Shown: positions 1-9,599 of the stretch, one piece after another
Layout: each line of letters opens with the position of its first letter
Position numbering within the stretch: position 1 is the stretch's first letter
Assembly (NCBI GenBank): GCA_977006965.1
Contig: OZ345369.1
Span: 558,001-622,000 of the forward strand
Length of the DNA: 64,000 nucleotides
Direction of reading: 5' to 3'
DNA from: Phymatolithon calcareum
Lineage: Eukaryota > Rhodophyta > Florideophyceae > Hapalidiales
Position numbers and translations under genes: made by a program
Notes under the pieces: model-generated
Databases searched by the model: none
What the model was told of the DNA's origin: nothing
The model's input: the letters and a program-made list of their open reading frames with translations, nothing else

Positions 1-1490
1 TTGACGGCTTTAATGCAGAAGCTGGGGCGCACTGAGAGTGAGGAGTAATGGTAAATGCTTCTCTCAAGCAAGAACGGGAACTAGATGAATCTATGCAAGG
101 ATACGCTTAGCGTCGCAAAACGGCTAGCAGCAATTCAGGACAACAAGAGTTTATTCCCTTTCGTATGCTCAGCGTTGCAGAACCCAGCGAAGGTCCACAA
201 GCTGTTCCAGAATGTCGCCGCACATTAGTTCATTATGGTAATCCGCAATGACCACTGGATAATCAAGACGGGAACCGATCATAGAGTAAAGCCTACACCG
301 GCTACTCCTCTCCGCGTGCTTCCAAAGGACCACTGAGCCGATCAAGACTTGTTGATACTTCTTCCGACTTCCTTCCACTCAATTCTGCACTCGAATGCTA
401 CCGCATTAAAGCCACTCGAGCCAGATCATCAACGCTGGAGAATGAAGTGTTGCCACCTCAGAGTCCATCAGAGTGCCTTCGAACTTACTCGAACGTTTTG
501 AAAAGACGCGTCTGTGCGCAGTATGCGACAATCGGAGTCATTTTATACCTCTTGTTTTCTGTCTTATAGAGTTTGCTTTTCTTTGGATTTTCTGTGGAAC
601 ACGGTGCTTCTGCCAGAAGAGCTCGAAAACTTGCCCCCTACGCAAGTACAAAGAGACGAAGCAAAACCAGATCCAACTCAATTTCGGGGCATGCTCCAAA
701 CAATAAAACTGTGGTGCCCGTAGTAGAGAGGAAATGCATACTTTTGAATAAAGTTACCAATGGGTCTGCAGACGCTCGAAAGTGGCAAACGATGGTTTTG
801 ATTTCCTTTATTGCGCAGGGTCCGACACGATGTACTGTAGTGATACACGAACACATATCTTAAGTCCGCGGACCTAGACGAGGAAGAACTCGAGGCCCAG
901 TTATGGGCCGGAGGTAGGTTTTTGAACTCCACAGATCGTGTCACACGGCGTGACTCACGCGCGACCATGCAAACGATAACAAAGAAAGACCATGTCCGTG
1001 GTCCTATAGATGCGTTGGTAACTTTAAAATAAAACTCTCGATCCTTCTTCTTCTTCTAGACGCGGAAGAATTGTCCATCAAGATCTTCTGTGTGCAGTGC
1101 TGTCCAATACTGATGGAATGAACGTAACAGAGATCTATTGGTGTGCTGCTGTTGTTGGTATGGAGTTTTCCGTTCCGACAGCAATGAGTTCTTGTAAAAT
1201 GCCTCCAACCATCTTCTGATGCCTCTGTATATTACTCAGCGACATGTGGGATGCACACCTTAGAGCTCACCAGCGCTGACTTCATATTTCCTTCCACACC
1301 AGCATATTTCGAAAGTCATCAGGCACAAACGCATTTGACCGGCTGATGATTTAATCCCTTGGTACATTGCGTACATTGGGGATGAAAACGGGCTACTTAT
1401 TCAGCAATAATACGTCAACGAGAAAGTCGAGTGTGACTTGTGTATTGAAAAGAGCACAGTGCTGTTTGTCTTAACATTAGACCAGATCTC
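1..1490. other. No gene recognised
   Basis: Open frames here are short and mostly lack an ATG start; none has a recognisable motif. The only structure seen is a repeat at 890-1062, described separately. Confidence 0.5.
890..1062 (+). repeat. Interspersed repeat, copy 1 (LTR-like tail)
   Basis: This stretch matches 29029-29240 in several blocks: the start TCGAGGCCCA, a central CCACAGATCGTGT, then GATGNGTTGGTAAC and a TTCTTCTTCT run. The copies differ by indels. An AATAAA (1028-1033) lies just before the TTC run, which resembles the polyadenylation part of an LTR, but no paired LTR or target duplication is visible. LTR origin is inference. Confidence 0.4.
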
Positions 1491-1664
1491 ATGGATCCGG
1501 CAGCCGCTAAGTCTCAATCGACAGACACAGTTTCGTCCAAGGAACCCTCTGCTCAATCCGCCACGGACGCAGCAAGTGACACCGGTAAGCGCACTAATCC
1601 ACCAGTTGCTATAAAACCTCCACCTAAAAGAGCCCGAATAAATGCCAAAAAGTCTGGTGAATAG
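1491..1664 (+). CDS. Small basic disordered protein (57 aa), unrecognised
   Basis: An ATG-initiated 57-codon frame. The composition looks coding: an Ala/Ser/Thr/Asp-rich first half of about 33 residues, then a Pro/Lys/Arg-rich tail with PPPKRARINAKK, which resembles a nuclear localisation signal. No family is recognised. A GTAAGC splice-donor-like site follows the codon for Gly32, so this could also be a first exon whose read-through tail only looks coding; the basic tail argues that the frame continues to the TAG. No TATA box is obvious upstream. It is not near any recognised transposon, so a small host gene is possible, but chance cannot be excluded. Confidence 0.35.
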   Translation: MDPAAAKSQSTDTVSSKEPSAQSATDAASDTGKRTNPPVAIKPPPKRARINAKKSGE

Positions 1665-3313
1665 GACGAAACCCGGCTTGGTTAAGTGCACTTGCCTTTA
1701 TTTTTCTAAAAAGAGTTCAGTCGACCTATCATTTAAAGCATTGCAGCACACGGAGCAGTAATGAAAAACGCAATCGTTCTTTGATGCAGAAGTAAGTGCT
1801 TTAGTTCTATGTTTGCGTATGAACTCGGTTCAACCTCTTTTTCAGACGGAGGAGCATGTAATTTCCCACGCAAACTTGTTTCTGCCACAGACTGAACAAG
1901 AATTGTACTGCATATTGATTCAAGAATCAGTATATGATTAAAAGTCTAACGCAACAGGCTACAAGTTGCCCTCTACTCCAATCATTTTTCCCTGTCCCAT
2001 CATGTCGAGATTGAGATATTACGCTTTATGCATCTCGACGCCAGATGAAAGAAGAAGTGTCGAGTGGTTCGCCTTGGTTTTTGTGCGGTACATACGAGAT
2101 TTGGAAGCCCAAGGCAAATTTCCCAGTTAGTTGCATGTAGTTATCACCTCTCCGTTTGGCATCCGTCTGAGTACCTCAATTAGAGAAGATCAATACGGAA
2201 TTCCGCACCTTTGTGAGAATTGTTCAGCTTATGAGGAAGAGTCGGGATGGCACTGGTCCTAATTTTGCTAACTGATTTTATTTCGCTCCGTGCTCTTTTC
2301 ATTAGTAAAGGAACCGCTTGATGAAACACTCGGGTCTCCCCTTCGCGCGAGCTCGTCTGCTCGTCCGCCGCATTGTTTCGTGGCACATTACATGAACTAA
2401 GGATGTGTTTTCCTTCTATGCTCATCTTCTGAGATGTGATCAATCTAAAAGAAATGGTATATCATTTGTATTACGAGGTAATCGGAGAATCTGACGTTCA
2501 TGGCATTTTAAGATCAATCTGTCAGGGCCTTGGTACCCAGAAGCATGTCCAGAACTTCGCTGGTCGTTCGAAGACGAAGACTGTCTGTCTTGTGCAGGCT
2601 AGCTGTTTCAACTTGTAGCTCAAATAAAGAGTTTTGACGAAGTCGTCAATTATGTAAATGTTATCCTCTAAAGATGTTAGCTTGCAGTTGACCTTCGGTG
2701 AAGAGTCGGGCTTAAAATGAAAGCTGACAGAGATTAGAATACTGTATAGAGAGCGAACTGAGCGTGATGGATGATACAGTCAAGAAAAGGAGAGAGAACG
2801 ATATACAATGAAAGTCAATTCGTCCGTGAAAACAAAGATACTCTGAGCACTCAAGCTAAATCGAAGCTATCGTAGCAACGTTTCGTATTCACGAGATGAG
2901 TGTTTAAAAAGACACTCATCGATAGGTCAGTGACAACGTATATGGAAAGATTGTATGAGTTACCAGTCCCACAGAGTCTGACTTTCTATTTGAATCTCTT
3001 CCCAAGTTCAGGATTGCCAATACGCAAGTTCTACGAAACGTCAATGTGTCGATTGAGCGTATTGTGGGCGAATAGTGAGTTATGAAGGAGAAAATGGGGC
3101 CTGGATCCCAGGAATCTATGATCAATCCACGTAGTATCAAGTCTGGGAAAACTTCCGCGAGTTCAGAAATTGTCTATAACGATGTATCTGGAACTACGGA
3201 CAAATAATGGGAACTCTGACAAACGCTCTTGTCAAAAGCTCTGAGTATGCCTCAGGATGGAACAGTATCAGGCTGCGTCGGTTCTACCATGAGTATCTAT
3301 CGCAAAGTCCCAT
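1665..3313. other. No gene recognised
   Basis: Only short open frames occur, for example an 81-codon ATG frame on the minus strand at 2180-2425 with no recognisable motif. AT-rich intergenic sequence without repeats that I can pair elsewhere in the window. Confidence 0.5.
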
Positions 3314-3329
3314 GTGGATGTTCCTCCAC

Positions 3330-3664
3330 ATCCAACTATCGCATACTCGACCTGTGTCCTAGATACACGCAATACAAATTCTCAGGACAACGGCTCATAC
3401 GACACGGTCGACTTTCTGACTCCCGAACACGCGTGTGGCATAGCCGATGGTTCCAAGACGTCTGAAGGCAAGGTCATATGCCAATTTGGCCATGAACTTC
3501 CGACGCAGCTCTTCTCGGTCGCACTCGGCTCAGCGCTGATGTGCCCAGAGCTGGGAGTAGTGCACGGGCGATGTTTCCAGATTAGAGCCAAGTGCAATAA
3601 GCTCATGGTGCATACACCGAAGCTTGTTGAAAGCGCCAAGAATGCAATAGCTCCGTTATCTTGA
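3330..3664 (+). pseudogene. Copia-type retropepsin-region fragment (tentative)
   Basis: A frame of about 110 codons without ATG. It contains LDTRNTN, which resembles the LD[ST]GA active-site box of Copia-type aspartic proteases with Gly changed to Arg, followed about 25 residues later by GIADGSK. An 'ADGS' box downstream of the active-site Asp is characteristic of Ty1/Copia polyproteins. A later segment, MCPELGVVHGRCFQI, resembles the 'VPEL..NLLS' stretch that follows. No integrase or reverse transcriptase is visible next to it, and no LTR. The identification is by motif order only; a chance frame is the alternative. Confidence 0.35.
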
Positions 3665-3796
3665 GTAAACAACGGCGCAATGCCAGCTGAAAAGGAAGTA
3701 CTGTACAACCCTGTATGAAGACTGTCAGTCTAAGCTACTGACATGAGTCTGATGTCAGTGGCTTGCTTTTGGAATTTACTGTAAATCTCGTTCCCA

Positions 3797-4216
3797 TCAG
3801 TCGGAATTGAGCTGAGTCATCAAGGGAAAAGAGTTTTCTGCTGAAAGAAGAGTAAGGCGCTCCTTACAGGACGCGTTTTTGGAACCTTCGGTACAGTCCC
3901 GTTTGAGCGGCGATGCCTTAAACATATCAAATATAGACCAGCCAATGATTAGTAATTCGCAGTCATTCAGCGTGTGCCACGCAGGAGGTATGGTACAGTA
4001 GATAGCTAGGCGGTACGTAAGCGCGCTATGTATCGTGGATACATGGAGGCTACCAATTGGCTGCGATAGAATACGGCAAGCAAGGACAGAACAAAAGATT
4101 TCGATCAACCTGACGAAATCCGATGGCATGCTCGAGAGAGAAGTTTCACCTATCTCATCTTCCAATGGGCATGCTGCACCTGAAGCGCTCGCGCTCTGGA
4201 CCTCAGCTTGAGACAT
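3797..4216 (-). CDS. Hypothetical protein (139 aa), divergent from rhodanese gene
   Basis: ATG-initiated 139-codon frame transcribed away from the rhodanese-like gene at 4588, with about 370 bp between the two starts. The N-terminus is Ser/Ala/Glu-rich and disordered-looking (MSQAEVQSASASG); the middle is mixed hydrophobic with several Cys; no domain, signal peptide or clear membrane helix is recognised. The length is only slightly above what chance could give in a window this size, so support comes mainly from the ATG, the plausible N-terminal composition and the divergent arrangement. It may not be a gene. Confidence 0.3.
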   Translation of the reverse strand: MSQAEVQSASASGAACPLEDEIGETSLSSMPSDFVRLIEIFCSVLACRILSQPIGSLHVSTIHSALTYRLAIYCTIPPAWHTLNDCELLIIGWSIFDMFKASPLKRDCTEGSKNASCKERLTLLSAENSFPLMTQLNSD

Positions 4217-4396
4217 CTGCAGAGTATCGAATAACAGTACAATTTTGTGCTTCCCCGTGAATCAAATAGGGCCTAACACTGAGTCCGACGGGCAGCGTGG
4301 CAGCATGTGATCCAATCAATCGCCTTAGCTTTCCGTCGACTACCCACCGCCATGCATTCCATCGGATGATCCAGCATCCCACTGCCGCGGGCGACA

Positions 4397-4406
4397 GCCT
4401 ATTTAA
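4397..4406 (+). promoter_or_regulatory. TATA-like element upstream of rhodanese-like gene
   Basis: CTATTTAAGC lies about 190 bp before the ATG of the rhodanese-like gene at 4588, the only TATA-like match in the intergenic region. A leader of about 160 nt would follow. Weak support, as the match is imperfect. Confidence 0.25.
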
Positions 4407-4587
4407 GCCACTTGACGTTTGCTAGCGACCTTGGCATCAAATTTGCAACATCTCTCAGTCTCTGCGACGCATAGCGCGGTCACCACAGAAGCCCACATTT
4501 GGAAACCGTGCTCGTCATCCTTCCTCATCACTCGCTCGGCATCACAGCCTGATCAGCTCCGCCAAGCCGCATTGCCTGCACCGGAAC

Positions 4588-4902
4588 ATGTCGCAGGTAA
4601 CTCCGACGGAGGCTCACGAAAAGATGAAGGAGGGTTGGCATCTCCTTGACGTCCGACCGGCGGAGGAGTTTGCCCAACGTCATGTCCCAGATAGTTTCAA
4701 CATCCCCTTCAATGGCAAGGACTTTCTCGACACTGTGAAGGACACGTTTTCCATCCATGATGCCGTCATCATCACATGTGCTGATGGCACCTACAGCACG
4801 CATGCTCTCATCAAGATGGCCGCCAACAAGTTCAGGTACCTGCACGAACTCACGGGTGGCATGAAAGCGTGGGTACAACAGGGCGGTCTTCCTATTGAAT
4901 GA
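4588..4902 (+). CDS. Single-domain rhodanese-like sulfurtransferase
   Basis: A 104-residue protein that is one rhodanese fold and nothing else. The conserved LLDVRPAEEF box is at residues 19-28, HVPDSFNIPF at 32-41, and the catalytic Cys64 sits in the loop CADGTYS (64-70). Family members transfer sulfane sulfur through a cysteine persulfide. The usual loop is CxxGxR[ST]; here the Arg position is Tyr, which should alter substrate handling. There is no transit peptide, so a cytosolic location is inferred. The ATG is the only one that fits the domain start, and an AATAAA follows 108 nt after the TGA. It has two relatives in this window (30219 and 37488); the one at 37488 shares the same unusual loop. 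Sequence composition is clearly coding. Confidence 0.9.
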   Translation: MSQVTPTEAHEKMKEGWHLLDVRPAEEFAQRHVPDSFNIPFNGKDFLDTVKDTFSIHDAVIITCADGTYSTHALIKMAANKFRYLHELTGGMKAWVQQGGLPIE

Positions 4903-5009
4903 TTCAGTCATTGCCAAAACAATCACTCAACATCTTCCAGCATCCTGCGGAGAATTACAAGAATGGTTGCATCAAAGTTTACGTAGTTTGTGCGAGCTAA
5001 CACTTGTAG

Positions 5010-5015
5010 AATAAA
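5010..5015 (+). terminator. Polyadenylation signal of rhodanese-like gene
   Basis: AATAAA, 108 nt downstream of the stop codon at 4902 and the first such hexamer after it. Confidence 0.5.
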
Positions 5016-6565
5016 TACATTTTGTCCATTTTCCAAAAAACTGTTGACGAGCCGGCGCATACATGCTTGCATTGTACGCAGACTTTTAATTCAGAGAAGA
5101 AGAAACGTAGCACGCGATGGCAACTAGTACTGGAGACGATGTTTGGTATGGCAATTACGCTCAGCCAACATATTGCTTATACTGGATAGCTTCTGATACC
5201 CAAGCTGATCTGATGTGGACAAGCGTAGAAACGTAAAACCTTAGAATTAATCATGCCTTGAGCGAATGGCACTCTCTGAAGTTTCTTGCTAACCCACCTG
5301 ACAACTTATTGCCAGTAGTGGTAACGGCACTACTCTCACGCTTCACCACGCACTCGACGTTGACTCGTCGCGCTTCGTGGTAGAGTCAGAGTCCCCTCTC
5401 GGCACTCCTACCGGTCCCGTCGCACCAATGCACTCGAGGTACTTTACCAACATCCAAGCAAATCGTCTCTCCGTTACATTATCTCCAAGTTCCTATGGCC
5501 ACCAGAGATCGACCTCAAGAGCGTCCGTACATCTCATCCCCTTACGATTGTATTGTGTCCGCTGACTGTTACTGAAGGCGAAGCTCCGCTGTCTCACATT
5601 ATTATCAGGCAGTTTGTCTGTCTCGCGGTTCGGTCTCGCGTTCAAAATTAAGAGAGAGCCTGTTCAATAACTGGTTTTGGACTGTTGATGGAGCTTGTTT
5701 TTTTTTGAATTTTGAATTTATTAAACGCCCTCAGAAACACTCATAAGACTGTAAGGGAGATGCGTTTCAGATGCTACTACCTTGGTAGCTCCGTTCTGAA
5801 GTATGGTCCTTCGTTTAGTCAGTACGCCCGCCGGGAATCGAACCCGGAACCTCAGCTTGATGGAGCTTGTGTAATACCTATCTCAGGGAATGATGAGAAA
5901 GCAGAAAAGCGTATTGCGTCCGAGGTCTCCACCCAAGGTGTAATTGGACATCCAAACCTGGGCGCACAGGAGCTCTTCATTTAACCTTGAACAGCCTGTG
6001 ATTTGCGCTGGAATTCGTTCGTTTTTACCAGCGTCTATTTTGGTGAGTAAAATAGAGTATTTGATTAAAGAAAGGCACATAGTGACAACTGAGCGACCAA
6101 GTGATGCTTGAAGTTCATTCGAGCCTTGTTTATAAGAATAGAGTAGTCACTACTCAGGGGAAAATGGACCGGCTAAGACGTCTTACTGACACATGGACGC
6201 ATAGGCACCATCGGCGCCTAATTCGCTAACGAACACTCAGTGTGCAACACTCTCCGAAAAAAGGGAATTGCGTTCGCGTTGCTGATGTCCTTTCCCTTTC
6301 TGGAAAGCCTCTCAAGATATGTACATTACTGTAGTGCGACAATAAAGTTCAGAAGGTGCTTGAATTAGGGGAGTACGGGTAGAAAATTAACCGGTCGACA
6401 TGGCAGCGTCAAGCCCAATGAGCTTCATTTGTGTGTGGCTAGAGTTGAATCAAACGCTCCCATTCAATCTTCGCCGTTGCGCGTCCTTCGCCGTCAGAGG
6501 AACAATCAATCTAAAATTTAATGTACAATTACCAAAGTTAGATTTTTAGTTTGCATTCTACACTG
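5016..6565. other. No gene recognised; one tRNA-like fragment
   Basis: No credible coding frame. A tRNA-like 3' half at 5822-5880 is described separately. An oligo-T tract lies at about 5699-5706. Confidence 0.5.
5822..5880 (-). other. tRNA-like 3' half (B box and T arm only)
   Basis: On the minus strand a perfect T arm is present: stem CCGGG, loop TTCGATT, stem CCCGG. The Pol III B box GGTTCGATTCC is at 5834-5844. Upstream on the minus strand I find no A box and no matching acceptor strand, and no oligo-T terminator follows. This is a fragment of a tRNA or of a tRNA-derived SINE, not a working tRNA gene. Confidence 0.5.
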
Positions 6566-8146
6566 CTACATTCCCATAACAACCGCCATGATGAAGTAAC
6601 CTAGAGTGCAAATCACCCCTGACGACGCCACGGTCATGGGTAGCCCGGAAATAAGAATATCCGCAGATGTTAGATAAGGAATTCCATGAACATCTGTTAC
6701 GCCAAATGCGGACATGTTGGGAAACGATGACACCGGCAAACTCATAGCACCAGAACAAGCAAGCACACCGCCCATGACGAGAAGTCGAGGATGTCCCAGA
6801 GTAACACCCACCTTTTCCACCAACGGCAGCACAATGATGGCCGACACAGTGTGCGATATTCCTTCAGCGACAACCGCCATGAACACAACAACGATGCAAA
6901 ACGCGCCCCATGTTGGACTTCGCTGCAAAACCGCAGACAGGTGGAAAGCCACCAGATTCAGTAAATGGCTGGACTCAATTGCCTTGCCCATCGCCGTACC
7001 GCCCGCCACAAGGTAGATAACATTCCACGGTAATTTCTTGAAATCCGAAAGGGAAAGCGTGCCAGTCCCAAAAAGTATCACAACAGGAATCATTGACACG
7101 ACGCCTGCTTTCCCAAAAAATTGATCCCCGAATGGTGTCACCCATAACAAAATCGTAATTGCAAATGTGCACGACACGGCGACATCGGCAAGAGTAATCG
7201 ATCCCTTCTCCGGCGCCGCAAATTCGGCCGCGCGGAATCGAAATCGATACGTGCGGAACCGTGCCACAATCAACCCGAATCCAATGAAAAGCATCACCGC
7301 ACACTGCGGGAGTGCGGCTGCAAACCATTTGAGAAACGAAACCCCGCCCGCATCCTTGTGCATCAGCGCGCGCGCAACAATGTTCTGCGGCGAAGCGACG
7401 GGTGACGGCATGCCGCCGATATTCGACGCGACGGAAATCCCAAGAATGATCGATTTCACGAGCGGCGTATTTTCGGGCCCCAGACCGTGGAAGACTGGCG
7501 TGAGTACGGACAGCAGCATCACGGGAGCAAAAACGTTACTGACAAACATTGACACAGCAACGGCGAGCACCATGGCAACTGCGAGCAAGCGCAGGGAGGA
7601 TGTGGCAACAGAAAAAAGCGCGCGCGACATCAGACGCTCGAAGCCGGTCTTTCCGAGTGCCGCGCCTAGCGCATAAACCCCTAGCACCATAAATACTGCG
7701 TCCGCACCCATAGCGCGCAAAACTTCGTCTGCCGCGTCATGAGCCGCAAGGGGCGTGCCGGAATCGTCGAGAAAAACGCGAAGCCCGACAGCGAGAGGGG
7801 CGACTGATAGCGCCGTGACGTATAGTGGAACGGCAGCTGTTGCCCAAAGCGAGACGACGAATACGAAAACTGCGGCACAGCGCGCCGCGGCTTCTCGAGC
7901 AGTAAGCGGCACGGCTTCAGAAAGTCCCGCAGGTGGTTCAAGATAGGCTGCAATTTCATCTTGCGCTGTGAGGGCGACGATGAAGATGGCAATTGAGAAT
8001 GCGAGTGGAAGGGCGCCAATTATCAGTCGCCATGTCGGTGGTGGTGGGCGTGGCGACCCAGGTACGCTCTCATACGGTGGGCTGGTGATCGGAATGACGG
8101 CAGGGAAAGGGTCGCGGAACAGGGGCATGCCGTTTTTGTCAGACAT
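6566..8146 (-). CDS. DASS-family anion transporter, Pho87/90/91-like, without SPX domain
   Basis: A 526-residue integral membrane protein of the divalent anion:sodium symporter superfamily. A Pro-rich cytosolic N-terminus (1-38) precedes about a dozen hydrophobic segments. The motif SNIGGMPSPVASPQN (241-255) is the form of the family's substrate/Na+ site typical of yeast low-affinity phosphate transporters; the second half carries SHTVSA (431-436) and SSFPN (473-477), the matching re-entrant hairpin motifs of the inverted repeat. Yeast Pho87/90/91 begin with an SPX regulatory domain; this protein has none, so it is the transport core only. Phosphate as substrate is inferred from motif similarity; sulfate or dicarboxylate are alternatives. 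The ATG at 8146 gives the full first helix. The gene is intronless and visibly more GC-rich than its flanks, as expected of a maintained gene. Confidence 0.9.
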   Translation of the reverse strand: MSDKNGMPLFRDPFPAVIPITSPPYESVPGSPRPPPPTWRLIIGALPLAFSIAIFIVALTAQDEIAAYLEPPAGLSEAVPLTAREAAARCAAVFVFVVSLWATAAVPLYVTALSVAPLAVGLRVFLDDSGTPLAAHDAADEVLRAMGADAVFMVLGVYALGAALGKTGFERLMSRALFSVATSSLRLLAVAMVLAVAVSMFVSNVFAPVMLLSVLTPVFHGLGPENTPLVKSIILGISVASNIGGMPSPVASPQNIVARALMHKDAGGVSFLKWFAAALPQCAVMLFIGFGLIVARFRTYRFRFRAAEFAAPEKGSITLADVAVSCTFAITILLWVTPFGDQFFGKAGVVSMIPVVILFGTGTLSLSDFKKLPWNVIYLVAGGTAMGKAIESSHLLNLVAFHLSAVLQRSPTWGAFCIVVVFMAVVAEGISHTVSAIIVLPLVEKVGVTLGHPRLLVMGGVLACSGAMSLPVSSFPNMSAFGVTDVHGIPYLTSADILISGLPMTVASSGVICTLGYFIMAVVMGM

Positions 8147-8340
8147 CGCGTCCGGCGCAGAGCGAAAATTGTGCTGGTTTAGTACTCAGCGCCCTTGCCC
8201 AACTGTACAGCAAGGTGCACTCGGTGGCTGCCGTAAGAATTCCACCTTTTTTCTGAATCGAGAATTTTAGGTTCTGAGCAGACGAAAAGCGAAATAAAAA
8301 AGTCATGTACATAATTTTTTTGTTCCAGGTTTTTCAATTC

Positions 8341-9190
8341 GAGGAAATTCGCTAAATAGCCACCAAAAGTGGTAAAAGTACGCTAAATAGACACCCAAGC
8401 CAGAACTACTCATTCGTTACGTGGAGCGCTGACAGTTGCGTTTTTTGGAGGGAGAAAAGTGAAGTGGCTCTGCTACTGCTCTTTGGTCCAAGTTTTGTGC
8501 ACATCCTCGAATTCATCTGGCAAGTTCAACTCACAACGCTTTCGCACTACTCACTCTGAAACCATGGACAAGAAGGAGCTTGTACTACAGGTGGGTGACT
8601 ACATTTGGATCAAGATTCTTGATCTCCCACAACAGGTCAATCGAGAAGGCACACATTTTTACGCTGCTAGGCGCTTGGTGCAGCATCGGGGGCCGTTCGA
8701 CCCGTGGAGCAAGCACTGGTTCGGGGATGTATGATTGTTGCGAAAACGAGAGCAGCATCACGCGTGTTGCAGTCATCGGTGACAAGCTTGTACAGGATGA
8801 TTTAGTGACGTTTGACCTTGTGGCTAAGCTGGGCCACAAGCGCATGAAGCCCTACTTGCCGTCCGAAATGAGGGCTCATCACTACTCCTCGTGTGGACGC
8901 AACGGCCACTTCTCACAGACATGCGGTAGGCCCAACATCCACAACCTTGTCGAGGCGAAGCGAAAGCAAATCGACAAAGCGGCTCAGTCCATGATCTTCG
9001 ACCTCACCGCCTTCGATGACGGAGATGCTATCAATAGTTGCGACGAGGATCTAAACCAGAGAGATTAGAACACGCAATAAACTTTTCTGTCGCATATAGT
9101 GCTCCGAGAACCGGATGAGTAGTAGGCTTGGCTAGGGGTGTTTATTAGCGTACTTTTACCAATTTTCGTGGCCATTTAGCGAATGTACTC
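8341..9190 (+). mobile_element. TIR element with zinc-knuckle gene, copy 1 (about 850 bp)
   Basis: The two ends are inverted copies of about 55 bp. The left end reads GAGGAAATTCGCTAAATAGC then CACCAAAAGTGG and TAAAAGTACGCTAA; the right end, read on the minus strand, gives GAGTACATTCGCTAAATGGC then CACGAAAATTGG and TAAAAGTACGCTAA. Inside is one frame-shifted gene for a small zinc-knuckle protein and no transposase, so the element is non-autonomous or of an unknown type. A second, more diverged copy at 52.93-59.2 kb shares the ends and the gene, but is split by a later insertion. Target duplication is not clear. Confidence 0.75.
8564..9068 (+). pseudogene. Zinc-knuckle protein of the TIR element (frame-shifted)
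   Basis: The first part starts at ATG 8564 (MDKKELVLQVGDYIWIK) and runs to a TGA at 8734; the conserved remainder continues in another frame to the TAG at 9068. The second part holds RVAVIGDKLVQDDLV and then CGRNGHFSQTC, the C-x4-H-x4-C core of a CCHC zinc knuckle; the residue three before this Cys, where the first ligand should be, is Tyr. The copy at 58.6-59.0 kb aligns across the same region (GDQLTQDDLV, then CRSTRHFSET) and retains the outer Cys (CHC) but has its own stop. Such knuckles bind nucleic acid in Gag and transposon proteins; the function here is unknown. An AATAAA lies at 9076-9081. Confidence 0.6.
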
Positions 9191-9248
9191 TTTTTAATTT
9201 GTAGGACAAAAATGAAATTCGTGTGTATAAAAGTAATTTCCTCTAATC

Positions 9249-9305
9249 CTTCCCCCTATACTAAAGCAAGTGTCTGTTTGTGTTTCTGTCTGTGTGTTTG
9301 TTTGT
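9249..9305 (+). other. Possible Helitron-type 5' end
   Basis: TCCCCCTATACTAAAGCAAG is followed by a run of TGTCTGTTTGTG/TCTGTCTGTGTG. Many Helitrons begin with TC, a TATACTA-like block and a TGTCTG-rich stretch. A second, poorer version is at 11346-11405. A Helitron protein relic lies downstream at 12.4-13.3 kb on the same strand, which supports the reading; a true 3' end was not fixed. Confidence 0.3.
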
Positions 9306-9599
9306 CACCGTCTGCGCCTACTTTAATCTCATTGGATAGATGAGTAGGAGCATATAACTGGATGAATCACGTTTCTTGGGTGTTTCGAAATTTAACGATC
9401 ATCATACTGCGCGCCATAACCTCGCGCAGGGGACCCGTATGTAAAAAATTGCATTTGGCCCATGCGCGCGGCGAATAGAATTTTTGAATGAAACATTTTT
9501 TTTGCACAACAATGATTTTTGCACGTAAAACGTTTTTCGGCCAATCACACTCACGAACGGTGCTGGCGAATGCGAGTGGGGTAACGTACCAATAGAATA

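Noticed and set aside
4528-4926. 132-codon minus-strand frame over the rhodanese-like gene
   Set aside because: It is antisense to a clear rhodanese domain and has no motif of its own.
5822-5880. A complete or permuted tRNA gene
   Set aside because: No A box or partner acceptor strand was found on either side; only the T arm is present.
7167-7676. 169-codon plus-strand frame inside the transporter gene
   Set aside because: It is a GC-rich antisense shadow of the DASS transporter.
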